This document shows positions 1 through 7,193 of a DNA stretch of 22,679 nt, piece by piece. The stretch covers positions 1 to 22,679 of the forward strand of contig CAMMLF010000006.1 in assembly GCA_946497585.1 (NCBI GenBank), given 5' to 3'. The position numbers and the translations under genes are program-made. The notes under the pieces are model-generated. The model searched no databases. It was not told the DNA's origin and saw nothing but the letters and a program-made list of their open reading frames with translations. The DNA comes from an uncultured Clostridium sp. (GTDB lineage: Bacteria; Bacillota; Clostridia; TANB77; CAG-508). Within the stretch, counting starts at the first letter, position 1. Every line of letters starts with the position of its first letter.

Positions 1-270
1 ACTAATAGATCCTATCTCATAATCATAATTCAAATTATATTCTGCACCATATACATTGTAAGTTATACCATTTTCATCACATACGGCTATTGATATAATT
101 GCATTTTCATTATTATTTAAGGTATAATCTATCATTTGGCTAGAGGTATATTGACTAATCTCTTTCATTTTATTTTTATATATAATCCCACTAATAAAAC
201 TATATATATAATATAAAAAAATTATTATGATTACAATAATTACAACAATCTTTAATTTTTTCTTTTTCAT
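1..270 (-). CDS. Serine hydrolase (beta-lactamase/PBP family), 5' part only
   Basis: Partial gene, running off the left edge; the first 90 codons are visible. ATG at 268-270 follows GGAGTT. Residues 1-5 are MKKKK, followed by one strong membrane segment (about 6-30), so the protein is probably membrane-anchored with its catalytic domain outside. After it come AIISIAVCDENGITY (about 61-75) and, at the cut, YEIGSIS. In serine beta-lactamase/class C PBP-like hydrolases (PF00144) an xEIGSxSK motif holds the catalytic serine and lysine; here the sequence stops just after the likely catalytic Ser and before the Lys. Likely role: a peptidase, esterase or beta-lactamase-like enzyme at the cell surface; the substrate cannot be told. 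The family call rests on a short stretch. It lies about 60 bases downstream of the next gene on the same strand. Confidence 0.6.
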   Translation of the reverse strand, partial: MKKKKLKIVVIIVIIIIFLYYIYSFISGIIYKNKMKEISQYTSSQMIDYTLNNNENAIISIAVCDENGITYNVYGAEYNLNYDYEIGSIS

Positions 271-331
271 CTATTTTTAACTCCAAAACATAAATTACTA
301 TTAGACTTTGTAAAATAACATAAAAAGTAAG

Positions 332-748
332 TTAAAATAATTTCTGATTTTTATTAGATAGTATCAAAAAAACTATTATACCTATTAATGTTACAACTAC
401 GTTAGTTATCATATAAATTTTAGTATTAATCTTTCCTTTTTTCTTTGCATAAATATTTATTGGAATTAATAAAAGTAAATATATTATTAATATCACGATA
501 CCAATAATCATATTAAACCCTGTTTCCAATTTTGGAACTTCATATCCACTACCGTTGGGTTGGTTGATAAAGAAAGCATACAATAATAAAATCACATAAG
601 TATCAATGTACCCAATAAAAAAATTATATATAGCTGAAAGTAATAGTAAAAAATACTTTTTTACTTTTTCTTTAAGATTTGTCTTACCAATTATAAAAAC
701 AATGAAAATGTAAATAATTAGTCCCATAATTGTATATAGTATGAGCAT
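332..748 (-). CDS. Multi-pass membrane protein, unrecognised
   Basis: 138 residues, no family recognised. Hydrophobicity suggests four membrane segments, roughly residues 3-20, 33-60, 78-97 and 111-131, separated by lysine-rich loops (KTNLKEKVKKY and YAKKKGKINTK), with a short basic C-terminus. The ATG start at 746-748 is well supported by AGGAGGTGT about 8 bases upstream. It sits between the partial serine hydrolase gene and another unrecognised membrane gene on the same strand, with short gaps, so the three may be co-transcribed. No catalytic or binding motif is visible. It could be a small transporter-like or immunity-like membrane protein, but nothing supports a choice. Confidence 0.65.
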   Translation of the reverse strand: MLILYTIMGLIIYIFIVFIIGKTNLKEKVKKYFLLLLSAIYNFFIGYIDTYVILLLYAFFINQPNGSGYEVPKLETGFNMIIGIVILIIYLLLLIPINIYAKKKGKINTKIYMITNVVVTLIGIIVFLILSNKNQKLF

Positions 749-778
749 TAATATACACCTCCTGATTTTATTGTTTAT

Positions 779-1237
779 CTATGCAAATTTGCATTTTGTT
801 TTGTTTGCGTGACTTTTATTTTTCTTCTTTATCAAGGTAATTAATTTTATAACTCCATAAGCTATAGCAATTCCAATTATAATTAATGCAACAATTAATT
901 CATTTCTAGCAATATCTCCCTCACTATAACCATTTTGAATAATGTAATTTCGTAATTTAACATTTTCATCATCATCATATATTGTGCTGTTTTCTAAGCC
1001 TCCTTTATATTGTATAATTAAATACCAATCACCTAGCCCTCCCATAAATCCAATTTTTTCTGCTACTTCTGGGAGTTCCTCATCATCATCAAATAATTCA
1101 TTTATTTCACTAAAATTACTTTCATCAACTTTTAAATAATATCTATCTCTAAGCCATCTAATAAAATTATATGGTAATGAAATTAAAGAGATTATCACTA
1201 ATATTATGACAACTATTTTTAATATTCGTTTAGTCAT
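779..1237 (-). CDS. Membrane protein with an acidic central domain, unrecognised
   Basis: Start placed at ATG 1235-1237 (MTKRILKIVV), because GGAGG lies 4 bases upstream of it; an earlier in-frame ATG at 1252 would put this site inside the gene. That gives 152 residues. One membrane segment lies near residues 5-24 and a second near 114-133 (LIVALIIIGIAIAYGVIKLI), with a lysine-rich tail. The domain between them carries acidic patches (ELFDDDEELPEVAEKIG and YDDDENVKL) and the phrase GFMGGLGDWYLIIQYKGG. With both ends hydrophobic, the central part probably faces the outside. I do not recognise the family. No clear promoter is visible in the 60 bases upstream. Confidence 0.6.
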   Translation of the reverse strand: MTKRILKIVVIILVIISLISLPYNFIRWLRDRYYLKVDESNFSEINELFDDDEELPEVAEKIGFMGGLGDWYLIIQYKGGLENSTIYDDDENVKLRNYIIQNGYSEGDIARNELIVALIIIGIAIAYGVIKLITLIKKKNKSHANKTKCKFA

Positions 1238-1296
1238 TTTTCCTCCAATCATAAATAATTTAAGTTTTATAATTTATTTATCAATTAAGCGAATAA

Positions 1297-1569
1297 TTAA
1301 TATATTGATTTAATTGCTACAAATGCTTCATTCGTATTCACTATCTTTTCTTGATTGTCATAAAAATATTTTGAATTTGTGAAATATACATCATAACCTA
1401 AATTTTCTAGTTTTTCTCTTACATATATCAAAAAACTATTTTCATCATTTTCAGAAATATCTAATTTAAAGTTGATTTCATAATAAGTACATATAATTAT
1501 GTTTCCATTTTCATTTAATTTTTGTCGTAAAAAATCATCAACTTTCTTAAAATCTAGGTTATAATTCAT
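1297..1569 (-). CDS. Small soluble protein, unrecognised
   Basis: 90 residues, with no membrane segment or signal peptide. ATG at 1567-1569 follows AGAGGAG at good spacing. The sequence is mixed acidic and aromatic: DFKKVDDFLRQKLNENG near the start, then alternating hydrophobic stretches such as NIIICTYYEINFKL, SFLIYVREKLENLGYDVYF and AFVAIKSIY, suggesting a small alpha/beta fold. No known motif is seen. An extended -10 promoter lies 25-35 bases upstream, so it may be the first gene of the leftward group. Its promoter region is divergent from that of the HU gene. Confidence 0.55.
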   Translation of the reverse strand: MNYNLDFKKVDDFLRQKLNENGNIIICTYYEINFKLDISENDENSFLIYVREKLENLGYDVYFTNSKYFYDNQEKIVNTNEAFVAIKSIY

Positions 1570-1593
1570 CTATTTCTCCTCTTTTTCATAAAC

Positions 1594-1602
1594 ATTATAG
1601 CA
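1594..1602 (-). promoter_or_regulatory. Extended -10 promoter for the leftward 90-residue gene
   Basis: Read on the minus strand this is TGCTATAAT, a perfect -10 hexamer with the TGn extension. No good -35 stands 16-18 bases upstream, which fits extended -10 promoters. The gene's ribosome site and ATG follow about 15-25 bases later. It is back to back with the HU promoter. Confidence 0.5.
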
Positions 1603-1629
1603 TATAATCGACAATATTTCTATAAAATA

Positions 1630-1658
1630 TTGACTTTATAAATTTATTTTGTTAAATT
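1630..1658 (+). promoter_or_regulatory. Sigma-A type promoter of the HU gene
   Basis: TTGACT at 1630-1635 (five of six consensus bases), a 17-base spacer, and TAAATT at 1653-1658 (four of six). The ribosome site AAGGAGGT and the ATG of the HU gene follow within about 30 bases, leaving a short leader. This is the best promoter in the window and shows that the HU gene is expressed independently of the leftward genes. Confidence 0.65.
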
Positions 1659-1687
1659 ATCTGTAAATTGTACAAGGAGGTAACAAA

Positions 1688-1960
1688 ATGAACAAAGCTG
1701 AACTAATTAATGCTATTTCAAAAAAAACTGAAAAATCAAAAGCATCTTCTGAAAAATTTTTAGATGCTTTAACAGAAACAATATCTGAGGAACTAACAAA
1801 AGGTAACAAAATACAACTAGTAGGATTTGGCTCTTTTGAAGTTAGAGTTAGAGCTGCTAGAAAGGGACATAACCCACAAACTAACCAAGAAATAAGAATA
1901 CCAGCTTGCAAAGCACCAGTTTTCAAAGCTGGAAAATTATTAAAAGAAAAAGTTAAATAA
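1688..1960 (+). CDS. hup: HU-family histone-like DNA-binding protein
   Basis: 90 residues, the normal length for HU. HU binds and bends double-stranded DNA as a dimer and compacts the nucleoid; it also assists replication and site-specific recombination. The N-terminal helices (MNKAELINAISKKTEKSKA) form the dimer body. GFGSFEVRVRAARKGHNPQT contains the signature leading into the DNA-binding arm, with the intercalating proline in HNPQT, and the gene ends APVFKAGKLLKEKVK as usual. ATG follows AAGGAGGTAACAAA, a strong ribosome site. It has its own promoter and terminator and is the only clear plus-strand gene. It may be the host's housekeeping HU or an element-borne copy; position alone does not decide. 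The symbol reflects the family. Confidence 0.95.
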   Translation: MNKAELINAISKKTEKSKASSEKFLDALTETISEELTKGNKIQLVGFGSFEVRVRAARKGHNPQTNQEIRIPACKAPVFKAGKLLKEKVK

Positions 1961-1966
1961 AGAATT

Positions 1967-1988
1967 AAGAGAGGAATAATCCTCTCTT
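1967..1988. terminator. Bidirectional intrinsic terminator between convergent genes
   Basis: A perfect 9-base-pair inverted repeat, AAGAGAGGA / TCCTCTCTT, with a four-base loop (1976-1979). The plus-strand tail is TATATTTCTT and the minus-strand tail is TTAATTCTTTATTT, so it can serve both the HU gene and the 76-residue gene whose stop codon starts at the edge of the stem. Confidence 0.8.
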
Positions 1989-2218
1989 TATATTTCTTGA
2001 TAACATTCATCTAGTATTTTATCTTTTTCACTATTAGTTAATTCTCTATTTAATTCTTTCTCTCTAATAGCTATTTTTCTACTAGATTCCTGTATTAGAA
2101 ATTCAATTTTGGGTGCTAATACCCTATTTACTTTTTTCTCTTGTTTTTCATAATAGGTTTCATAAGCCCAAATTGTTATTGAAACTGCCAAAATTACTGC
2201 TATAATAATACTTCCCAT
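1988..2218 (-). CDS. Small single-pass membrane protein with charged helical tail
   Basis: 76 residues. Residues 2-20 (GSIIIAVILAVSITIWAYE) form one membrane segment. The rest is a highly charged, probably helical cytoplasmic or surface tail (YYEKQEKKVNRVLAPKIEF, then KELNRELTNSEKDKILDE). The shape resembles small phage- or element-borne membrane proteins of unknown role, but no family is recognised. ATG at 2216-2218 follows AAAGGACGATGAAAT. The gene has its own promoter (2253-2282) and shares a terminator with HU, so it is a single-gene unit. Confidence 0.6.
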   Translation of the reverse strand: MGSIIIAVILAVSITIWAYETYYEKQEKKVNRVLAPKIEFLIQESSRKIAIREKELNRELTNSEKDKILDECYQEI

Positions 2219-2252
2219 ATTTCATCGTCCTTTCACAAATATTTATTTTTAT

Positions 2253-2282
2253 ATTATAAGGTTTCTTATTTATATTTTACAA
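2253..2282 (-). promoter_or_regulatory. Promoter of the 76-residue membrane protein gene
   Basis: On the minus strand: TTGTAA (four of six consensus bases) at 2277-2282, an 18-base spacer and a perfect TATAAT at 2253-2258. The gene's ribosome site follows at about 2230. It begins only 15 bases past the stop of the last operon gene. Confidence 0.6.
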
Positions 2283-2296
2283 TCTGAGAAAAAAAT

Positions 2297-2779
2297 TTAG
2301 TTTATTTTATCTATTATTTGCAATGGATATGAGCAAATTAATACTTCTTTATTGGTGTTTAATAAATCTTTATTATATTTTTTACTTTCCAATACTATTA
2401 TTATTTTATCAGCTGTCGTATATGTTTTTAGCTTTTTAAATACAGTATCTTGTTCAATATTTCTTACAACTGCTATATCGCAAATCAAATTATTTTTTGT
2501 TATTATCGTAAAAATTACAGGAAAATGCCTACTATATTCAATGCATTTTATATTATCTTTAATCATTTTTACTACATCTAAAGCTACTGCGGTTCTAATA
2601 TCTGCCTTTTTCATCTTTAGATGGAGCAACTTAGTCTTTTCTTCTTTTACAATTAGGTTTGTTGTAATTAAATAATTAATATCTTGTTCAGAACATTTAG
2701 TAAATAATTTTAGTTGTTCTTCAGTAGAAGATTTAAATTTGCTTAGAAACTGTAATATATTATTTTGAGTTTTAGTCAT
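2297..2779 (-). CDS. Winged-helix-like small protein at the operon end
   Basis: Start placed at ATG 2777-2779 (MTKTQNNILQFLSKF), with AGGAGGG 10 bases upstream; this gives 160 residues and an 8-base overlap with the end of the S1 gene. Residues 1-50 have a winged-helix pattern: NNILQFLSKFKSSTEEQL, then a putative recognition stretch CSEQDINYLITTNLIVKEE and a wing with KLLHLKMKK. The C-terminal half is alpha/beta (FPVIFTIITKNNLICDIAVV, KIIIVLESKKYN). Its plan resembles the larger winged-helix-like protein at 5469-6380: an N-terminal DNA-binding-like fold, then a domain reporting on values such as INDNLI or YNKDLLNTN. Likely a regulator or relaxosome accessory, but the exact family is not certain. 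Last gene of the long leftward block; its stop is followed by a T-run without a clear stem. Confidence 0.6.
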   Translation of the reverse strand: MTKTQNNILQFLSKFKSSTEEQLKLFTKCSEQDINYLITTNLIVKEEKTKLLHLKMKKADIRTAVALDVVKMIKDNIKCIEYSRHFPVIFTIITKNNLICDIAVVRNIEQDTVFKKLKTYTTADKIIIVLESKKYNKDLLNTNKEVLICSYPLQIIDKIN

Positions 2780-3614
2780 TCGAATCTTCCCTCCTAACAA
2801 TTTTTAATATTGAACTATATATCTTTCTTTTTTCTGGAATTATCTTTTTTACCTTAACAATAATCATATCTCCTGGAAGAGGTGGTCTTTCTAGCCATAC
2901 TGGAAGTGTTGCCATAGTATCTATTCCTTGTCTTAGATTTGCAAATACGCCATTATTTGAAAATCCAGTTACTTTAGCTAAATATTCTCCGCCTTCTACA
3001 AAATTTTTTCTTACATTTATATATGGATCTTCTTTAGTTTCTTTATGCGAAACTTTTAATTTATCTTTCTCAGCATCTATCTCTTTTATTACTACTTTTA
3101 CTTTATCTCCAATTTGATATAAATTATTTAAATTAGCTACATATCCATATTCCAAATCAAATGCTTGCATTTTTATATCAATTCCTAAACATTCAATTAT
3201 TAAATACTTGTTAAAAATCGAAATAACTTTTGCATAAACTACATCACCTACTTCGTATTTTTTTAGTTCTATTTTTCTTATTTTTTCCATAGCAGTTTTT
3301 CTTGACGCTACTGCTGTATTGGTAACCTTATCTGAGTCTAATATTACAAACTTTAATTCTGAACCAATTAAGTTTCTAATTGTCTTCTTATCATATTTTT
3401 TCCATCCCAACTCCTTTGCTGGAATTAATACTTTTATATTTTTAAAATTTATTACAATACAACTTATATTTTCATTATAAATCTTTCCATCATCATGTGT
3501 AAGTTTAATTCTTTCATCTTCTATTGCTACTGCTTTACCTGTAAGTATTTTTCCTTTTTCAGACGAAGTGTTTATATTTTGCCAAGCGATTTGTCTTTCT
3601 AAATCTTCTATCAA
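2772..3614 (-). CDS. S1-domain RNA-binding protein of the transfer operon
   Basis: 280 residues made of what look like three S1/OB-type modules. The first is degenerate (about 22-108; ILTGKAVAIEDERIKLTHDDG and KVLIPAKELGW). The second is at about 119-190 (YEVGDVVYAKVISI, then YQIGDKVKVVIKEIDAEKDK followed by LKVSHK, a classic S1 strand pattern). The third is at about 205-272 (VEGGEYLAKVTGFSNNGVFA, GDMIIVKVKKIIPEKRKI). S1 domains bind single-stranded RNA or DNA. The protein is shorter than ribosomal S1 and sits in a conjugation operon, so it is not the ribosomal protein; a role in translation or antitermination of element transcripts, or in binding transferred DNA, is inference. TTG start with AAAGGAG 9 bases upstream; TTGA overlap of 4 bases with the stop of the coupling protein gene implies translational coupling. 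Confidence 0.8.
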   Translation of the reverse strand: MIEDLERQIAWQNINTSSEKGKILTGKAVAIEDERIKLTHDDGKIYNENISCIVINFKNIKVLIPAKELGWKKYDKKTIRNLIGSELKFVILDSDKVTNTAVASRKTAMEKIRKIELKKYEVGDVVYAKVISIFNKYLIIECLGIDIKMQAFDLEYGYVANLNNLYQIGDKVKVVIKEIDAEKDKLKVSHKETKEDPYINVRKNFVEGGEYLAKVTGFSNNGVFANLRQGIDTMATLPVWLERPPLPGDMIIVKVKKIIPEKRKIYSSILKIVRREDSND

Positions 3615-5479
3615 TTTAATTTTCTCCTTTCCCTTAAAAATTCTTCAAATGTCGGTAGTTTCTTTTCTTCAATGTTTTTTTCTTCTGATATAGGCACTAA
3701 TTTATATTTATTTTTCGGCTCATAATCTTCGATAGATTTTTCTTTCAAATTTTTTCCTAATCTATATTCCCAATACCTTATTTTTTTACATTTAAACGGT
3801 TTACACCCTCTTATAATTACTATTTCTTCATCATTATTCATTCTTAAAATTTCATCAGAATTCATTAAATTCCTTTTTCCAGTTGCAATTGATATTGCTC
3901 CATAATCTAATTTTCCATCGAATTCTGCTTCTTTTCTAATAGAACTCGTTTCAATCGTGGATATGCCTAGCATATCTCTAATATATTCAGCAGTCAAAAG
4001 GTCATTTGTTCCCATTATAATTTTCACATCACAATTTCCTATTAATCCTTGCCAGACATCGTTTGGATATAATGTCTTTAGCCCTGCAATATGCTGACAT
4101 ACTATGCTACAAGAAATTTCTCTTGATCTTATCGTAGATAATTTTTGCTGAAAATCCGGAATTTGCCCAATATTAGCAAACTCGTCTAAAAATATATGTA
4201 AAGGTCTATTTAGTTTTTTCGTTTCGTTCTTGTCTGCTTGTCTTATTGTTTTTAAAAATAAAAAAGAAAAAAATAAGCTATTTAAAAAGCTCATCGTCGT
4301 ATCCATATCACTTATGATACAATAAATTACCATTTTCTTATTATTTAAGTCTACAAAATCTATATCGTTTCTTTCTGTAATAGAAGCTACATCGTCCAGT
4401 TGAAAAATCTGAAGTTTAGTTGCTAATCCTACTATCGTACTTTGTTTAATTGTGTCTGATGCTTGTGCATAAATATTATAAGCAATTTTAGTAATTCCTG
4501 TAGAATTCTTAAATACTTCATCTATCTTTTTTATATCTCCAGAAGCTAAAATTGAATTTAAGTATCTCATATTTTGTTTACTTTTGTCTTCTACTTCAAA
4601 TCTAACATGTAAGAGTAATGCTTTAAGTAAGTTCTCCTGTGTATTTTGCCAAAACTCTTCACCTTTTTTTCCTGCATTTTGTGTCGTGTTTATAACTATT
4701 TGCGCGAATACCTGAGCGTCAATTTCCTTATCTATAAAATTAATTAAATCGATTCCATCAGAATGACTTGGATTTACTAAATTAAATACTTTTATTTCAT
4801 ATCCTTGTTCTCTAAAATATTCACTTGTTAAACTATATAGTTCTCCTTTTGGGTCTGTAAAAACAACATTTTTACCTTGTAATGCAAAATCTTTAGCATT
4901 TTTCTTTTGATTTTTAGCTCCTATAGTTTCCTGCTCTGCAATTTTTAAAGCATTTGGTATAATGTAACCTGTAGATTTTCCTGAACCAGAAGCTCCCCAT
5001 ATCATAAAATTTCTATTAATTGTTTTACTTTCATCTGGAAGTATAATTATTTCATTAGTATCAATTGTTTTTCCAAGAATTATGCCATGAGTTTCTTCTT
5101 CTTTTCCTATTTTTAATAACTCTATATTATGGGGGCTTATAAAATTAGCACTACCATGAGTTTCATCTTTTTCTTTAAAGTTTATTCCTTCTCTTTCTAC
5201 TTTTAGTTGTTTTTTGGTAAATTTAATATTATATATTAATAAAGAAATTATTACTAAAATTACCATATAAGATATTCCTATTATTTTATTATCAATTATA
5301 ACCTTTACACAGTCTAAAAGATTGTTTACTTCTAGGGCTTCAAAATTCTCATTAAAGCATTTATTTAGTAAAACAATATACTTACTTATTAAAGGTATCA
5401 AAAGTCTTATAGAGGCGATTATAGCAATAATATAAATTATATTTTTCTTTTGTAATAACTTTAAAATTTTAAACTTCAC
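3611..5479 (-). CDS. VirD4/TraG-type conjugation coupling ATPase
   Basis: 622 residues, normal for a Gram-positive VirD4-type coupling protein. It brings the relaxase-DNA complex to the secretion channel and powers entry; it acts at the inner face of the membrane as a hexamer. Two N-terminal membrane segments (about 14-34 and 66-85) precede the nucleotide-binding domain. Walker A is at about 161-170 (WGASGSGKST). GKNVVFTDPKGELYSLTSEY is the typical following strand and helix, and Walker B is LHIFLDEFANIGQIPDFQQ (about 427-445), followed by the SREISCSIVCQHIAGL stretch. GTG start 5479 after AGGAGGCGAAA; 11-base overlap with the upstream gene and 4-base TTGA overlap with the S1 gene. Intact. 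No relaxase is found beside it in this window. Confidence 0.95.
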   Translation of the reverse strand: MKFKILKLLQKKNIIYIIAIIASIRLLIPLISKYIVLLNKCFNENFEALEVNNLLDCVKVIIDNKIIGISYMVILVIISLLIYNIKFTKKQLKVEREGINFKEKDETHGSANFISPHNIELLKIGKEEETHGIILGKTIDTNEIIILPDESKTINRNFMIWGASGSGKSTGYIIPNALKIAEQETIGAKNQKKNAKDFALQGKNVVFTDPKGELYSLTSEYFREQGYEIKVFNLVNPSHSDGIDLINFIDKEIDAQVFAQIVINTTQNAGKKGEEFWQNTQENLLKALLLHVRFEVEDKSKQNMRYLNSILASGDIKKIDEVFKNSTGITKIAYNIYAQASDTIKQSTIVGLATKLQIFQLDDVASITERNDIDFVDLNNKKMVIYCIISDMDTTMSFLNSLFFSFLFLKTIRQADKNETKKLNRPLHIFLDEFANIGQIPDFQQKLSTIRSREISCSIVCQHIAGLKTLYPNDVWQGLIGNCDVKIIMGTNDLLTAEYIRDMLGISTIETSSIRKEAEFDGKLDYGAISIATGKRNLMNSDEILRMNNDEEIVIIRGCKPFKCKKIRYWEYRLGKNLKEKSIEDYEPKNKYKLVPISEEKNIEEKKLPTFEEFLRERRKLN

Positions 5480-6380
5480 TTTCGCCTCCTATATAATTAT
5501 CAATTATTTTGATACTGCATTTATTTTTCAATATTTCTTTTAACTTTTGTTCATTCTGTCTTAATGTTACTATATTTATATTTCTTTTTATATTAGTATT
5601 TTCTTCATAATACCAGTTAATTCTTTCTATTTTTTCAGTATCTATAAATGGCATATAAAGAATATATGTACCATCTTCTAGTAAATAGTCCGCCTTTTCC
5701 CAATCACTTACTAGAATTTCATCATCAAATATTCTTTCTAATATCTCGTATGGATATATACTGTTATATTTTCTTATAATTTCTTTGTTTTCATCTGTAT
5801 TTAATATTATTAGAGTTTTATCCTTACCAAATGCTAAATTTGAATATCTTTTATTTATAGCATCAAAATTTTCTACAAAAATTATAATATTATCATAATT
5901 AATTGCCTTATTAATATCAAAAATTAATTGTTTAATATATACGTGTTCTTTTTTGGCTGAAATATAATATGTTAGGAATTCTTCATTATCAATCATAATT
6001 TTTCCAATATATCTTCTAGCTGTTTCAGTAAACTTATCTTTTTCTTTCATTTCCCAACTAGGTATAAATTTTGACGGAGAGTCTATACTTAATGTAGCTA
6101 TACTAGCTATATTTTTTAATCTTTCCATATAAGCCTCATTTTTAATATTTTTAATATAATTATTGCCCGTTTCTCCTAGTGCTTTTCTTCCTTCCTTATC
6201 TAAGACAATAAAACTTTTATATCTTTTAACATATTTTTTATAAATTAAATTATTTATTCTTTCTCTATAATATCTTTTAGTTTTATAAATCAATGAAGCA
6301 TCTTCAACTTTTAACATTTTATACTTTAGTAAAAAGTTTAATACCTCATAATCTTTCTTACTTAGTTCACTGCTTTGCAC
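5469..6380 (-). CDS. Winged-helix protein, replication-relaxation-like
   Basis: 303 residues. Residues 1-70 form a winged helix: LSKKDYEVLNFLLKYKMLKV, then a recognition helix near KTKRYYRERINNLIYKKYVK and a wing (RYKSFIVLDKEGRKAL). The remainder is alpha/beta with a nuclease-like order of strands (ETARRYIGKIMIDNEEFL, YDNIIIFVENFDAINKRYS, KTLIILNTDENKEIIRKYN). This matches, in outline, the replication-relaxation family often found near VirD4 and relaxase genes in clostridial elements, where such proteins are thought to help the relaxase or regulate transfer. GTG start at 6378-6380, GGAGG 6 bases upstream. Just upstream of the ribosome site lie two competing hairpins (6398-6445) that may control it. 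Overlaps the coupling protein gene by 11 bases. Confidence 0.65.
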   Translation of the reverse strand: MQSSELSKKDYEVLNFLLKYKMLKVEDASLIYKTKRYYRERINNLIYKKYVKRYKSFIVLDKEGRKALGETGNNYIKNIKNEAYMERLKNIASIATLSIDSPSKFIPSWEMKEKDKFTETARRYIGKIMIDNEEFLTYYISAKKEHVYIKQLIFDINKAINYDNIIIFVENFDAINKRYSNLAFGKDKTLIILNTDENKEIIRKYNSIYPYEILERIFDDEILVSDWEKADYLLEDGTYILYMPFIDTEKIERINWYYEENTNIKRNINIVTLRQNEQKLKEILKNKCSIKIIDNYIGGESEV

Positions 6381-6397
6381 TCACTCCCTCCTTTTAT

Positions 6398-6445
6398 GTT
6401 TAAGCCGCAATTTTTTTCAATAGCGTCTTAAACTATTGAAAAAAA
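6398..6445. promoter_or_regulatory. Two overlapping, mutually exclusive hairpins before the 303-residue gene
   Basis: Hairpin 1 is a perfect 13-base-pair inverted repeat, TTTTTTTCAATAG (6411-6423) and CTATTGAAAAAAA (6433-6445), with a 9-base loop. Hairpin 2 pairs GTTTAAGCCGC (6398-6408) with GCGTCTTAAAC (6423-6433): ten pairs with one mismatch. Its inner arm occupies the loop of hairpin 1, so both cannot form together. On the minus-strand RNA hairpin 2 ends about 6 bases before GGAGG (6387-6391) of the next gene. No run of U follows either hairpin, so it is not an ordinary terminator. A translational switch, protein operator or transfer-origin-like site are all possible. Confidence 0.55.
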
Positions 6446-6532
6446 TAAAAATTTTTAGGCTACTTTTTAGCTTTTTCTAATACTTTTATAAAGAATTTTT
6501 GAAATTAGTTTTTTTATAAAAATTTCATATTT

Positions 6533-7126
6533 TCAGAATATCTTTTGTACCTTTTCTATCCATTCTGCAATATACTTTCCGCTCATTATAAATACTTCCG
6601 TATATGGCTTTTTAGTGTCATTTTTTCCTTGCGCTAAATAAAACATATTACTTATATTATCATCCTTAATTATTCCTTGTAATACTAGAGCATCTATTAT
6701 AGGTTTTACATATTTATTATCTATGTCCATATTAACTTGCTTTTCGTGTACTACTACTATCACAAATGTAAGTTCTTCATTAAATAATCCTCTATAATCT
6801 TTTATGCATTCTGCTGTGCTTAACATTATATTTTTGTATGCATAATTACTTATGTTTTTATATTTAGGTAATGTTTCAGGAATATATATTTTTAAGATTT
6901 CATTTTTTAATGTTGCTTTATAATTATTATTTATATAGTCAATCTTTTCATCTTCAGTTTTATCTTTATTATTTATTTTTAACTTACTAAAAATCTCCCA
7001 TCGTATTTTCTCTAAATTTCTTAAATATTTTTCTATATCTTTGTTTTCTATAACATCTTTATTATTTATTAAAAAATCTGTATTTCTTTTTAACTGAATT
7101 AACTCTGGTAAAATTATTTGTTGCAC
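6533..7126 (-). CDS. Divergent RusA-like Holliday junction resolvase
   Basis: 197 residues, longer than E. coli RusA (about 120). The C-terminal half fits the RusA fold: YIPETLPKYKN at residues 81-91, TFVIVVVHEKQV at 120-131, then MDIDNKYVKPIIDALVLQG (133-151) and IIKDDNIS (152-159), ending in a strand (YTEVFIMS). RusA enzymes use a DxDN...K...DAL...G...DD pattern whose aspartates bind the catalytic metal; here D134, D136, N137, K141, D145 and D155/D156 line up. Role: cutting four-way junctions as a homodimer during recombination or replication of the element. The first 70 residues, charged and helical, are an extra region I cannot assign. GTG start 7126 after GGAGGAAAAT. It is preceded by an intrinsic terminator only about 25 bases away. 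The family call is mine from motif alone. Confidence 0.6.
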   Translation of the reverse strand: MQQIILPELIQLKRNTDFLINNKDVIENKDIEKYLRNLEKIRWEIFSKLKINNKDKTEDEKIDYINNNYKATLKNEILKIYIPETLPKYKNISNYAYKNIMLSTAECIKDYRGLFNEELTFVIVVVHEKQVNMDIDNKYVKPIIDALVLQGIIKDDNISNMFYLAQGKNDTKKPYTEVFIMSGKYIAEWIEKVQKIF

Positions 7127-7150
7127 ATTTTCCTCCTTATTAATAAAAGT

Positions 7151-7183
7151 AAAAAAGAAGATACATTTTTAATATGTATCTTC
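7151..7183 (-). terminator. Intrinsic terminator after the SpoVG-like gene
   Basis: Perfect 10-base-pair stem GAAGATACAT (7157-7166) and ATGTATCTTC (7174-7183), 7-base loop, followed on the minus strand by six Ts (7156-7151). It ends about 18 bases before the ribosome site of the resolvase gene, leaving no room for a promoter between them. Confidence 0.85.
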
Positions 7184-7193
7184 CTAAAAGCAC

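Noticed and set aside
1657..2010. Minus-strand ORF opposite the HU gene
   Set aside because: HU is unmistakable on the plus strand with a promoter and ribosome site; the antisense frame has no support.
2280..2310. Terminator after the 160-residue gene
   Set aside because: A T-run follows the stop, but there is no stem next to it.
6411..6445. 13-base-pair repeat as an ordinary intrinsic terminator
   Set aside because: The stem is nearly all A-T and no T-run follows on either strand, so I list it as a regulatory structure.
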